DNA of 64,000 nt from Pandoraea cepalis (GTDB lineage Bacteria; Pseudomonadota; Gammaproteobacteria; Burkholderiales; Burkholderiaceae). Under the pieces are notes generated by a model. The model searched no databases. It was not told the origin of the DNA and worked only from the letters and a program-made list of their open reading frames with translations. The position numbers and the translations under genes are program-made. Each line of letters starts with the position of its first letter. The stretch's first letter is position 1. The stretch spans positions 124,001 to 188,000 of the forward strand of contig NZ_CABPSL010000004.1 in assembly GCF_902459665.1 (NCBI RefSeq), given 5' to 3'. Below are positions 42,860-52,139 of the stretch, piece after piece.

Positions 42860-45459
42860 GACGGATCCTCCTGTCCCCAGCGGACGGGGACGGGGCCAAA
42901 GGGCGCCGGGCGCTCGTTGGCGAGCGTGCCGAATGCGACGCAGGCCAGCGGACCGATGCGGGCGATGCGGCCTTCGGCGGGCGCGGCCCATTCGAACGAG
43001 ACGCGGCAGCGCTGCCCAGCGTCTCGGGACTCCAGGGTGTTGCTCGGCGCAAGGGCATCGACAAAGACTTCCCCGTCATAGCCGACCACCGTCGCGACGC
43101 CGCTCTGCACATGGCGCACCGCCGTCCCGGGGCGCAGCGGCTGGCCCGTGGCGCCTGTGAGGGTGACAAGCGCCGCACGATAGCGCCGCACCGGGAAACG
43201 CACCAGCACGCCGCTTCCCGCCTGAGGCGCAATGCGGCGCTCGGTCGTCAGCACTTCCATATCGACCGGTAGCTGCATGGGGTCGATGCCGATGCGCGCG
43301 GCTTCGAAGCCATTCAGATCCGGCACGAAATAGTAGCCGCGCGAATCGGTGCGGCCGATGGGCACCGATTCGCGCAGCACCGGCACGTCGACCTGTCGAT
43401 CGGCGCTCACGAGGGCGAACGCATCGTAGGTGCGCCGTGTCGCGTGCACGCTGTTGTCCATGACGACCAGCGCGCCGGTCATGCCGAGGGCGGTGCCGGT
43501 ACGTCGTCCCACCTGTTGCGCGAGGGCGGAGATCTGGCCGTGTCGCCCGAGATACTGCAATTCGCCTTGCACGGTGCGTTGCGAGAAGGCGCGTCCGCCA
43601 ATGACCTGCCAACCCCAGCCACCACTGTAGTCCGGGGCACGGCTGGCACCCACCGATACCTGCGTCTGCCCGTCCTGCTGGTTGAACGACACGCTACCCA
43701 GCGCGCCGCCGCCGAGCAACACGCTCAGCATGGCAAACACCCCATGGACGCGGTGGCGAGCGAAGTCGCGAAATCCGCCGACGGAGAACATGCCGCGCGT
43801 GCCCGCCGGCAGTGCGAGGCTGGCCGACAGCACGCGGGTGGCCGGCTGGCCCGGCACGCGCTGTGAAAACCAGGCAAGCGAGGCCGTGCGGCTGCGTCCG
43901 AACGGCACGGACACACTCACGCGGTCGCTGGCGCGTGGCGCGGGCGCACCGTCGAGCGACGCGATATCGCGATAACGTCCGGTGGTCCGGATCATTTGCA
44001 CGTCGACGCCGATCCGTCGCGATAGGTATTGGTATCCCGCGCTCCACTGTGTGCCGGTGCCCCGGCCGCCCGAGATCGCGGCCGACGCGCTGACGACGCC
44101 CATCTGGCCGAGCGCCATCAGGGCGCCTGCGCCGCCCAGCGCGAGTCGGCGGCCGGCTTGTGCCTGCGCTTCCACCGTGACGGCGTCGGTCGCACCATAG
44201 CGCGCGGTCACCGACGCCACAGGGTGGCGTCGATACGAGAATGAGCGCACGCCGTAATCGTCGCGCGGCAGGCCCGCTTCCACTGAAAAGCTCGACAAGC
44301 CGCTGGCCAGCCGCCGAGGGTCGATGTAGAGCGGGACGGTGGTGACCCGCTCGCGTCCGAGCGCGTCGCGTGTCACGACACTCGCCTGCAGGTCGCCGGT
44401 CAGACCGGGGGCATCCTGAATGACGAACGGTCCGGGCGGTACGTGTCCGCTCATGCGGCGTACACCATCGAGATAGACGTCGACCGACGACGGCACCACG
44501 GCGCTGCCGTGCAGCGTCGGTATCGGGAAGGTGACGAGGTCCGGACGCAGGCTGAAGTTGCGCCGCCATTGCAGGCCGGCAATGCGCAGCGAGCGCGTCC
44601 ACGCGAGCGAGCCGGTGATGAGATCACCCGCCACCCAGGTCGTCAATCGGGCGGGGTCGTCGTGCTGCCACCATGTGTCGTAGCGCCGATAGCCGTGGCG
44701 CCAGGCGGAGTGCTCCGCCAGCCCTGTCTGACGCACGGTGCCGCCGGGCCAGAAGCCGCGAACTTCGCTCCAGACGGACGCCCGCGTGAACCGGTCCCGC
44801 TGCACATACCCGTCGTAATTGATCAGCACGCCCGTGCCGGACGTCGCGGCCATGAAGACTGGGGGCGCACGGCCTAACGCATAGGGCGTGAGCCACGCGT
44901 CGCCGACTTGCAGGGCGAGCGTCTGGTGTGCGGCGTCGTACGTCGCACGCACGCCGTCGAGCGAATCGAGCGCGACGTCGGTCGCGTCGCGTGGTGGCCG
45001 TTGGGGCGAGGTCAAGCCGAGCAGGCGCAGATCGCCTGCTCGCACGAACCATCGCCCCTTCCGACGCAAAAACGGCGCGATCCGGCCGGTCGACTCGCCA
45101 TTGACGATGACCTCCAGCACATAAGTTCCGTCAAGGCGGGACACGCTGCCGGCGCGCTGCGCAGACGGCGTGGCCGTGTCAGACACCGCGGCATTGTCGA
45201 ACCGCGCGGTGCCTGCGGCGTCCGGTGCAGAGGTTGCGGCTGGTCCATCCTCCGACACCGTCGCAGCAGCGGCAGCGTGCGCATCGCCGGCCTCGCCGAA
45301 GGCGGCCGCGCCGAGCGCCATCGACGTGGCGAGCGCCGTAGCCACCGCTCCGGACGTGGCGCCGCTCCAACCCTGCGCCCCGGGAGTTCGCGAGTGACAG
45401 ACCCGGGGAGTCGAGAGGGTAGCGGCACGGCCCCGGCGGACACGCTTAGCGCTCGCCAT
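42856..45459 (-). CDS. outer-membrane fimbrial usher (CsuD-like)
   Basis: An 867-residue usher of the archaic (Csu) chaperone-usher type. The N-terminus holds an export signal and an Ala-rich stretch, then the N-terminal periplasmic domain (LDGTYVLEVIVNGESTGRIAP) and a long beta-barrel region, with SYQYLSRRIGVDV and FAMLSVLLGGGALGSVSF typical. The C-terminal part has YYFVPDLNGFEAARIGID and TGQPLRPGTAV (plug/CTD). The start at MASAKRVRRG lies 14 bases inside the chaperone gene end; the open frame begins further upstream. Confidence 0.88.
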   Translation of the reverse strand: MASAKRVRRGRAATLSTPRVCHSRTPGAQGWSGATSGAVATALATSMALGAAAFGEAGDAHAAAAATVSEDGPAATSAPDAAGTARFDNAAVSDTATPSAQRAGSVSRLDGTYVLEVIVNGESTGRIAPFLRRKGRWFVRAGDLRLLGLTSPQRPPRDATDVALDSLDGVRATYDAAHQTLALQVGDAWLTPYALGRAPPVFMAATSGTGVLINYDGYVQRDRFTRASVWSEVRGFWPGGTVRQTGLAEHSAWRHGYRRYDTWWQHDDPARLTTWVAGDLITGSLAWTRSLRIAGLQWRRNFSLRPDLVTFPIPTLHGSAVVPSSVDVYLDGVRRMSGHVPPGPFVIQDAPGLTGDLQASVVTRDALGRERVTTVPLYIDPRRLASGLSSFSVEAGLPRDDYGVRSFSYRRHPVASVTARYGATDAVTVEAQAQAGRRLALGGAGALMALGQMGVVSASAAISGGRGTGTQWSAGYQYLSRRIGVDVQMIRTTGRYRDIASLDGAPAPRASDRVSVSVPFGRSRTASLAWFSQRVPGQPATRVLSASLALPAGTRGMFSVGGFRDFARHRVHGVFAMLSVLLGGGALGSVSFNQQDGQTQVSVGASRAPDYSGGWGWQVIGGRAFSQRTVQGELQYLGRHGQISALAQQVGRRTGTALGMTGALVVMDNSVHATRRTYDAFALVSADRQVDVPVLRESVPIGRTDSRGYYFVPDLNGFEAARIGIDPMQLPVDMEVLTTERRIAPQAGSGVLVRFPVRRYRAALVTLTGATGQPLRPGTAVRHVQSGVATVVGYDGEVFVDALAPSNTLESRDAGQRCRVSFEWAAPAEGRIARIGPLACVAFGTLANERPAPFGPVPVRWGQEDPS

Positions 45460-46213
45460 CCGACGCGGTGCCCGCGGCAAAGCGCATCGGTACGGCGTCG
45501 ACGCGCGACTCGACCGTGAACGGCGCAACTGGCGGGGCGCCAGCGGGCCAACGCACGGCGAAGCGGCGCGTCTGCCCCGCGAGGACATAACCGAGCAGGC
45601 CGCGCGTCAACTGGACGCTGCGCCCGGAGGCGTCCAGCACGCGCGTGGCGCCAAGTTGCGCATGCCGTTCGCCATCGTTGTGCACCTCCAGTTCGCCTTG
45701 GGTGATGCGCACATCGAAGCGCAACGACGGCGCCCGCGCATCGCTTGCCTGCACGAACACCGGCAAGGAGTAACGCAGGCGGATCGAGATGCCCTCGACC
45801 GGCGTGGCACCGGTGGAGGGCAGTTCGTCGACGAGTAGCCGGTAGCTCTGCTCTTGCGGCTCGGCGACCTGCGCCATGCGCACGAGCCGCACGATCTGCC
45901 GCTCGCCGGGTTCGATGCGCAGGATCGGCGGGCTGGCGACGAGCGCGTCGCTCGGGGTGAGCACGTTGTCGCCATGGCGCTGCGTCCACGCAAACAGCCG
46001 GAGCTGACCGTGAATCGGCACGTCGCCGGAGTTGCCCAGCGTCAGCGTGGTGGCCGGCTGCGTGGGCAGGAAATTGACGATGACCGGCGAGACTTGCAGC
46101 GTGGCGCCGTTGCCGTCGGTCACGTACAGCGTCAACAGCGCGACGAACGCGCCGCCGCAAGCGTAGGCCGTTGGGCGGCGAACGGCGGGGCGCATGGGGC
46201 TTCTTGGGCGCAT
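45446..46213 (-). CDS. periplasmic pilus chaperone (CsuC-like)
   Basis: A 255-residue PapD-like chaperone of the archaic type. It has an N-terminal signal (TAYACGGAFVALLTLYVT), then ATLQVSPVIVNFLPTQPATT, the subunit-binding strand region, and RQIVRLVRMAQ with the Arg that anchors pilin C-termini. LRYSLPVFVQ is the typical second domain entry. It lies 15 bases after the pilin gene and overlaps the usher gene. Confidence 0.88.
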   Translation of the reverse strand: MRPRSPMRPAVRRPTAYACGGAFVALLTLYVTDGNGATLQVSPVIVNFLPTQPATTLTLGNSGDVPIHGQLRLFAWTQRHGDNVLTPSDALVASPPILRIEPGERQIVRLVRMAQVAEPQEQSYRLLVDELPSTGATPVEGISIRLRYSLPVFVQASDARAPSLRFDVRITQGELEVHNDGERHAQLGATRVLDASGRSVQLTRGLLGYVLAGQTRRFAVRWPAGAPPVAPFTVESRVDAVPMRFAAGTASDGER

Positions 46214-46228
46214 GATCGATCCCGTTTC

Positions 46229-46756
46229 TCAGAAGTACACCGTGGCGGTGACCGTCGACGAATAGACGTCCGGGGCCGGCATCGTGGCCGAGAGCGTCGC
46301 TTGTCCGTAGACCGTATGCACCTTCACCGCGCCGGTGCCCGAATCGCTCAACGTATTCGCCCCCTGCGTGTTGCCCCACGGCGTCGCGTAGCCGGCGTCC
46401 TGATAGAGGCCGAACGGAATGGTGGTGGTATTGCCGGAGAGGGTGCCCGCCAGCAGACGATCCGCCTCCGTCGAGTTCGGCACCGTACCGGCATTCAGCC
46501 CGATGTTGTACCCCGTCGTCGCCGTGCAGGTCACGCTCAGCGACGACGTACTTGCCACCGGTCCGGTCGCGGATCCCTGCACCGCGTTGAACGTCATCGG
46601 TGTGGCGGCAATGGTACAGCCAGGGAGAATCGTCAATTGCACTCGCATTTGCGCCGTCGCCGACCCGTTGGTATAGACGGCGGCGCGTGCCGGCGCGCCG
46701 TGCGCCAGCAGGTAGACGATTCCGGAAAGGGCCAGGCACAGTAGAGATCGATGCAT
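46229..46756 (-). CDS. spore-coat-U domain pilin (CsuA/B-like major subunit)
   Basis: A 175-residue single SCPU-domain protein with a signal peptide (MHRSLLCLALSGIVYLLAHG, cleavage after ARA). The mature part begins AVYTNGSATAQMRVQLTILP and has two Cys (PGCTIAATP and VTCTAT) likely to form a disulfide. It ends YSSTVTATVYF, the usual hydrophobic C-terminal strand. The start at Met-His-Arg was chosen because GGAG lies 7 bases upstream; an ATG six bases earlier is too close. Probably the main shaft subunit; only one pilin gene is seen, while Acinetobacter csu has three. Confidence 0.87.
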   Translation of the reverse strand: MHRSLLCLALSGIVYLLAHGAPARAAVYTNGSATAQMRVQLTILPGCTIAATPMTFNAVQGSATGPVASTSSLSVTCTATTGYNIGLNAGTVPNSTEADRLLAGTLSGNTTTIPFGLYQDAGYATPWGNTQGANTLSDSGTGAVKVHTVYGQATLSATMPAPDVYSSTVTATVYF

Positions 46757-47503
46757 CGTCATTCTCCTTTGGAGTCCTATGGGAGGTTGCTGAAGTGAGA
46801 CTCGGGAACTACGCAAATCGCGTCTGTTCTAACGTCCTTCGCGGCCGCTTTTTACGTAGTCTATGAAGGTATTTGCCTGATTTCGGCGTTGACGAAAGGC
46901 TTTCGGAATCATCCCATCTTCACGGCGGGACGCCGCACGTCACGTATCGACCGAATACGCGCAAAGCGCATGTATCAGCATGACGCAGTGCGCACGGCGC
47001 TGTCCCCGTCGACATCGTCTGGGGAACGCAATGGCGCAAGTTTCATCCCATGGATGAGCGGTTGCCTCGTTGCTGGCGGCGTTGGCAAGGCGAAATTCCC
47101 GCGGAGGCGAGTGCTGGCGCGACGAGAAAATGGCGGCGCGATGATGTCAATCAAAGCGCGTGAGGATGGCACTCGACGACGCGCATATTTCACTTGATCT
47201 CGAAAGTAAGCAGTCTCTAGAATGACTTGGTGCTATGCATCGGACATACTTTGCGCCAACGGTGTGATATAGGCCATCGCGCTGCGGCCCCTGTGCCTGT
47301 AGGTGTCGTCGGTGATGGCAGGCTTCACGTTGCGGGGCGTCACGCACGGCGCGTCGCAATCCCGCTCGGACATCGGCTGACGTGGTCACGCCGAGGTGCC
47401 GAGTCTTGCGCGGTTCCCTTCGTCCGCATGGGGTGGTCTGCGACGCCCCGATGCCGACGCCTTCCCCGGCAGCCCGCGGGCTGCCAGACGTCAGGAGTGT
47501 GAA
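46757..47503. other. 747-base intergenic region between the pilus operon and dps
   Basis: A plus-strand open frame of 102 codons (46,889-47,197) lies here, but its composition is unconvincing. The left part must contain the pilus promoter, which I could not define. The right part has a sigma-70-like promoter for dps (described separately) and a 270-base stretch to the dps ATG with no recognisable element. Confidence 0.5.
47194..47223 (+). promoter_or_regulatory. candidate sigma-70 promoter of dps
   Basis: TTGATC (47,194-47,199) and TAGAAT (47,218-47,223) are 18 bases apart and match the -35 and -10 consensus at four and five of six positions. They point toward dps and would give a leader of about 270 bases. 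Confidence 0.45.
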
Positions 47504-47989
47504 ATGGCTCTGAATCATACGCGTAACACCCTCGGTGAAAAGATTCGTATCGAATCGGTCAACCTGCTGAATCGCGGACTGGTCAACGGCATCGACGTCC
47601 AGCGGCAGGCCAAGCAAGCGCACTGGAACGTGCACGGTCCGGGCTTCATCGAGCTGCACTTGCTGTTCGACGACGTCTACAACGCGGCCCTCGAATGGGC
47701 CGACCTGTGTGCGGAACGCCTGGTTGCCCTTGGCGGTGTGGCCGACGGTCGCGTGAAGTCCGTTGCCGAGAAGACCGAACTGCCGGTCTACAAGAACGAA
47801 TTCAAACGCGGTCTCGATCACGCGGCCGCGCTGGCCGAAGCGCTCGCGGCCTACGGCGAGATCATTCGCGGCCTGATCGACGCCTCGGCAGAGATCGGCG
47901 ACGCCACGACGTCGGACGTCTTCACGGAAATCTCGCGTGGCGTGGACGACCATCTCTGGAAGGTCGAAGCGCACCTGCGGGGCGACTAA
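47504..47989 (+). CDS. dps: Dps-family DNA-binding ferritin-like protein
   Basis: A 161-residue Dps protein that protects DNA and oxidises iron with peroxide, forming 12-subunit shells. The intersubunit ferroxidase ligands are in AKQAHWNVHGPGFIELHLLFDDVY (two His, Glu, Asp). The start follows TCAGGAGTG, a strong Shine-Dalgarno. The N-terminal tail is short, with only one Arg and one Lys before the first helix. It is monocistronic: strong hairpins follow it. Confidence 0.94.
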   Translation: MALNHTRNTLGEKIRIESVNLLNRGLVNGIDVQRQAKQAHWNVHGPGFIELHLLFDDVYNAALEWADLCAERLVALGGVADGRVKSVAEKTELPVYKNEFKRGLDHAAALAEALAAYGEIIRGLIDASAEIGDATTSDVFTEISRGVDDHLWKVEAHLRGD

Positions 47990-48001
47990 TGGCGATGACG
48001 A

Positions 48002-48023
48002 CGGGCGCCCTTGCGGGAGCCCG
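48002..48023 (+). terminator. hairpin just after dps
   Basis: CGGGC-g-CCC, loop TTGC, GGG-a-GCCCG gives eight pairs with one mismatch, starting 12 bases after the dps stop. No U-tract. Confidence 0.4.
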
Positions 48024-48063
48024 GTCGCAGCCCCGCTAGACCGCCTGCCCGCGAAGCGACAAC

Positions 48064-48099
48064 GAACGCGCGCCCCGGCCATGCCCGGTGCGCGCGTTC
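48064..48099 (+). terminator. long hairpin between dps and the Pat-like gene
   Basis: The arms 48,064-48,078 and 48,085-48,099 pair at 14 of 15 positions around a 6-base loop (CCATGC). It is a long, very GC-rich stem, followed by GCATGCGTTCC rather than a clean U-tract. Its position fits termination of dps. Confidence 0.5.
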
Positions 48100-48132
48100 G
48101 CATGCGTTCCTCTCGATCCACCCGGAGTTTCC

Positions 48133-50838
48133 ATGACCACGCGTAATCTGAGCCAGATGTTCGCGCCGAAGTCGGTTGCCGTGATTGGTGCGTCGCTGCG
48201 CGAGCGGCGAGTGGGCACGACGGTGCTGAAAAACGTCATCGACGGCGGCTTCAGGGGCGAGATCTATCCGGTCAACCCGAAGTATTCGACGCTCGCGAAT
48301 CTCAAGTGCTATCGCGACATCGGCGAATTGCCGCACGCCCCCGATCTGGCGGTGATCTGTACGCCGCCGGCGACGGTGCCCGACTTGATTCGTGAGCTCG
48401 GCGATCGCGGCACGCGTGCCGTCGTGGTGCTGACCTCGGGGCTTGCCCGCGAACGCGATCGCCACGGCGTGACACTACAGGAGCGCATGCTCAAGCACGC
48501 GAAGCCGCATGTGCTGCGCATCCTTGGACCGAATTGCATTGGGCTGCTCAGTCCCGGTATCGGGCTGAACGCCAGCTTCTCTCATATGGGGGCGCGCGAG
48601 GGCAAGCTCGCCTTCGTGTCGCAATCGGGCGCGCTCACCACGGCGGTGCTCGACTGGGCCGATGCGCGCGAGATCGGCTTCTCGCATTTCGTCTCGCTGG
48701 GCGACAGTGCCGATGTGGACTTCGGTGACATGCTCGACTATCTGGCGAGCGATCCCGGCACGGACGCCATCCTGATGTACATGGAATCGATTCGGCACGC
48801 GCGCAAGTTCATGTCCGCCGCACGTGCCGCGGCCCGCAACAAGCCGGTGGTCGTCATCAAGTCGGGGCGGGTGCCAGAAGGCGCGCAAGCCGCAGCGTCG
48901 CATACAGGGGCACTGGCGGGCTCGGACGATGTCTACGACGCAGCGATCCGGCGGGCGGGCATGTTGCGCGTCGACACGACCGACGACCTGTTTGCGGCGG
49001 TGGAGACGCTGGCACGGCTGCGCCCGTTCTACGGAGACAAGCTGTCGATCATGACCAACGGCGGTGGCGCCGGGGTGATGGCCACCGACGCCCTCGTGCT
49101 CGATGGCGGCAAGCTGGCACATCTGACCGACAAGACGCGCGCCGCCCTCGACGCCGTGCTGCCGACAACGCTCGGCCGTGTGAACCCGGTGGACATCGGC
49201 GGCGATGCCGATCTGGCGCGCTATACGGCCACCTTGGAAGCGTTGTGCGAAGATCCCGACACGGCGGCCGTGCTGTTTATTCAAGCGCCCACGGCGGTCA
49301 TGCCGAGCCTGGACGTGGCGAACGGCCTTGCCGCGCTGCCGAAGCCGTCGAAGAACGTGTTCACGTGCTGGCTGGGCGGTGAGACGGCCGAGCGTGCGCG
49401 GCGCATTTGCCGCGAAGCCGGATGGCCGACATACGACACGCCCGAGAACGCCGCCCGCGCGTTTCTGGAAGCCGTCAACTATCGTCGCAACCAGTCGCTG
49501 CTGATGGAAACGCCGCCGTCGATCCCGCCCGGTTTCGCGCCCGACGTGGCCCGCGTGCGCGCAATGGTCGAGCGCGCCATGGGCGAGGGCCGGGCATTGC
49601 TCACCGAGCCCGAAGCGAAGGGCGTGTTGGCCGCGTACGGCATTCCGGTCGTGGAGACGCTCGTCGCCACGACCCCCGAGCAAGCGGGCGAACTGGCGCA
49701 AGGGATCGGTTTCCCGGTCGCGGTCAAACTGATTTCGCCGGACATCACGCACAAGTCGGACGTTGGCGGCGTGGTGCTCAATATCGAATCGGCCGAGCAG
49801 GCACGCGAGGCGGCGTGCCAGGTTCGCAAGCGTGCGCTCGCGGCCAAGCCGGAGGCGCGCGTAACGGGCTATTCCGTGCAACGCATGGCCAACGGCGCGG
49901 AGGCGTTCGAATTGATCGTCGGGGTGGCGACGGACAACGTGTTCGGTCCGGTACTGCTCTTCGGGCAGGGCGGCACGGCGGTGGAAGTGATCGCCGATCG
50001 TACGATCGGTCTGCCGCCGCTCAACCTCAATCTCGCGCGCGACATGGTGGCGCGCGCGCGCGTGGCGAAGCTGCTCGCCGGCTATCGCAACCGACCGGCT
50101 GCCGATCACGAAGCCATCTACCTCACGCTCGTGAAGCTCTCGCAACTGGTGTGCGACGTGCCCGAGATCGCGGAGCTCGACATCAATCCGTTGTTCGCCG
50201 ACGCGCACGGCGTGCTCGCGCTCGACGCACGTATCGTGGTGCGGCCGCCTGCCTTGCCGGGCCACGGGCGCCTGGCGATCCGTCCCTATCCGCAGGAACT
50301 GGAGTCTACCGTGGATGCGGGAGGCAGGCCGGTGCGGGTGCGTCCGATCCGGCCGGAGGACGAGCCGGCCTATAAAGCATTCTTCCACACGCTCACGCCA
50401 CAGGACGTGCAGTTCCGTTACTTCGGCCTGATCAAGGAACTGTCGCATTCGCAGATGGCACGTGTGACGCAGATCGACTACGACCGTGCGATGACGTTCG
50501 TCGCCACGGAAAAGGACGAAGCGGGCAACGCGTGTCTGCTCGGCGTGGTGCAGGCGCTCGCCGATCCGGACAACACGGTGGCCGAGTTCTCCGTGACAGT
50601 GAGCCCTCAGGCGCAAGGGCGCGGCCTCGGGCGGGCGCTCATGGAGCATATCGTCGACTACAGCCGCAAGCGCGGCACCGGGGAACTGATCGGCTATGTG
50701 CTCACGGCAAATACGCGTATGCTGACCCTCGCCCGTCATCTCGGCTTTGTCGAGGACAAGGAGATGGAAGCGGGCGTCCTTCATATCCGGCTGCCGCTGC
50801 AACGCACGGCGCAGGCGCAGGACACCCGCGGGGCGTGA
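48133..50838 (+). CDS. Pat-like protein: NDP-forming acyl-CoA synthetase body with C-terminal GNAT acetyltransferase
   Basis: A 901-residue protein. Residues about 10-460 form the CoA-binding and succinyl-CoA-ligase-like alpha part (SVAVIGASLRERRVGTTVL, GPNCIGLLSP), and 490-710 the ATP-grasp beta part (EAKGVLAAYGIPVVET, VAVKLISPDITHKSDVGGV, ELDINPLF). Residues about 735-890 are a GNAT domain (VRVRPIRPEDEPAYKAFF; QAQGRGLGRALMEHI for acetyl-CoA). This matches protein lysine acetyltransferase Pat/YfiQ, which acetylates acetyl-CoA synthetase. Unlike what I recall for Salmonella Pat, the phospho-His is kept (H257 in ASHTGALAG), so synthetase activity is possible. Start supported by GGAG seven bases before the ATG. 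Confidence 0.88.
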   Translation: MTTRNLSQMFAPKSVAVIGASLRERRVGTTVLKNVIDGGFRGEIYPVNPKYSTLANLKCYRDIGELPHAPDLAVICTPPATVPDLIRELGDRGTRAVVVLTSGLARERDRHGVTLQERMLKHAKPHVLRILGPNCIGLLSPGIGLNASFSHMGAREGKLAFVSQSGALTTAVLDWADAREIGFSHFVSLGDSADVDFGDMLDYLASDPGTDAILMYMESIRHARKFMSAARAAARNKPVVVIKSGRVPEGAQAAASHTGALAGSDDVYDAAIRRAGMLRVDTTDDLFAAVETLARLRPFYGDKLSIMTNGGGAGVMATDALVLDGGKLAHLTDKTRAALDAVLPTTLGRVNPVDIGGDADLARYTATLEALCEDPDTAAVLFIQAPTAVMPSLDVANGLAALPKPSKNVFTCWLGGETAERARRICREAGWPTYDTPENAARAFLEAVNYRRNQSLLMETPPSIPPGFAPDVARVRAMVERAMGEGRALLTEPEAKGVLAAYGIPVVETLVATTPEQAGELAQGIGFPVAVKLISPDITHKSDVGGVVLNIESAEQAREAACQVRKRALAAKPEARVTGYSVQRMANGAEAFELIVGVATDNVFGPVLLFGQGGTAVEVIADRTIGLPPLNLNLARDMVARARVAKLLAGYRNRPAADHEAIYLTLVKLSQLVCDVPEIAELDINPLFADAHGVLALDARIVVRPPALPGHGRLAIRPYPQELESTVDAGGRPVRVRPIRPEDEPAYKAFFHTLTPQDVQFRYFGLIKELSHSQMARVTQIDYDRAMTFVATEKDEAGNACLLGVVQALADPDNTVAEFSVTVSPQAQGRGLGRALMEHIVDYSRKRGTGELIGYVLTANTRMLTLARHLGFVEDKEMEAGVLHIRLPLQRTAQAQDTRGA

Positions 50839-50913
50839 CGGTCGAGGCCGGCCCGCTCACGGTGTCCCGGGCTCGCGCCGGGGGCAGGGCGGTCGCCTAG
50901 ACCAGGAAGACGA

Positions 50914-51891
50914 ATGCTAGTGAATTGCGTGGCCTATGAGGATGGCCGCAAGATTGCCGATCTGCATCCCGATGAAATCTCGGACTATCTACAGCGCCCG
51001 CACTGCTTCGTGTGGGTGGCGCTCAAGGACCCCGGGCCCGGCGAATTGTCGCAGATGCAACATGAGTTCGGTCTGCACGACCTGGCCGTCGAAGACGCGC
51101 AGCACGGTCACCAGCGACCCAAGATCGAGCAGTACGGCGACTCGCTGTTCGCCGTGCTGCACGTGCTGAACAAGGATGCCGACGGGGATTTTTCGACGGG
51201 CGAGGTGGCGATTTTCGCTGGGCACAACTACGTGCTGTCGGTGCGCTCGAACGCCACGCAGGGGCTCGGCATCGTGCGGGCCCGCGCGGAGAAGGAGCCG
51301 AATCTGCTGCGTCAGGGCTCGATCTTCGTGCTCTACGCGCTCATGGATGCCATCGTCGATAGCTACTTCCCGGTACTCAACGAACTCGAGGCACAGCTCG
51401 AAGCGATCGAGGAGCAGATCTTCACGCCGAATGCCCCCGCGAAGGGACGCGCGATCATCGAAGACCTGTATCAACTCAAGCGCCGGCTCATTACACTGCA
51501 GCACGCTTGCGTGCCGCTGATGGAGGCGGTCAGCAAGCTGTTCGGGGCGATGGCGCCCAAGCTCTGTGGCGGCATGCAAGAGTATTTTCGCGACGTCTTC
51601 GACCATCTTCAGCGCATCACGAAGAATATCGATCTGCTGCGCGAAATGGTCACGACCGCGCTGTCGGTCAATCTCGGCATGATCTCGCTGTCTGAGAACG
51701 AGACAACCAAGCGCTTGGGTTCATTTGCGGCGCTCTTCGCCGTGCCCACGATGATCGCGGGAATCTACGGCATGAACTTCGCCGATATCCCCGAACTGAA
51801 GTTCCAGTACGGCTACCCCCTGTGCATTGCCGTGATGATCGCCATCGATGCGCTGCTGTTCGTCAAGTTCCGCAAGGCCGGCTGGCTGTGA
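50914..51891 (+). CDS. corA: CorA-family magnesium/cobalt transporter
   Basis: A 325-residue CorA channel for Mg2+ and similar ions. The selectivity motif Gly-Met-Asn is in AGIYGMNFADIPE between the two C-terminal helices (FAALFAVPTMIAGIYGMN and YPLCIAVMIAIDALLFVKF). The long N-terminal cytoplasmic part begins MLVNCVAYEDGRKIADL and includes the conserved FVWVALKDPG. AGGAAG gives the Shine-Dalgarno. It starts 75 bases after the Pat-like gene and may share its transcript. Confidence 0.94.
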   Translation: MLVNCVAYEDGRKIADLHPDEISDYLQRPHCFVWVALKDPGPGELSQMQHEFGLHDLAVEDAQHGHQRPKIEQYGDSLFAVLHVLNKDADGDFSTGEVAIFAGHNYVLSVRSNATQGLGIVRARAEKEPNLLRQGSIFVLYALMDAIVDSYFPVLNELEAQLEAIEEQIFTPNAPAKGRAIIEDLYQLKRRLITLQHACVPLMEAVSKLFGAMAPKLCGGMQEYFRDVFDHLQRITKNIDLLREMVTTALSVNLGMISLSENETTKRLGSFAALFAVPTMIAGIYGMNFADIPELKFQYGYPLCIAVMIAIDALLFVKFRKAGWL

Positions 51892-52139
51892 CGACGGGGC
51901 CGCGAGCGGGCGCCGATATGAGCGTTTCCTGTACGTCCCCATGCACGGCGTCTATGTCAGACGCATGTTGCGATGTCCCCTTCGGCAGCCCTGTTGCCCG
52001 GTGGCAACGCGCCTCGTGGATGCCGCATTTTCTGCCGTGACCGGCGTGGAATATTTGCTCTAGAATGCGTGAACGCCGCGTCAGACGGTTGCCAAGGGTT
52101 GAGAACAACAAGAAACGCCAGGCAAATAGGGGTCAGATA

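Noticed and set aside
40869-43232. 787-codon minus-strand open frame
   Set aside because: It runs antisense to astA and out of frame over the pilus genes; both overlapped loci have clear products.
46889-47197. 102-codon plus-strand frame in the pilus-dps gap
   Set aside because: No Shine-Dalgarno, mixed composition and no family resemblance; left as intergenic.
48475-50802. 775-codon minus-strand open frame
   Set aside because: Antisense of the Pat-like gene; His/Arg-rich with no recognisable domain.
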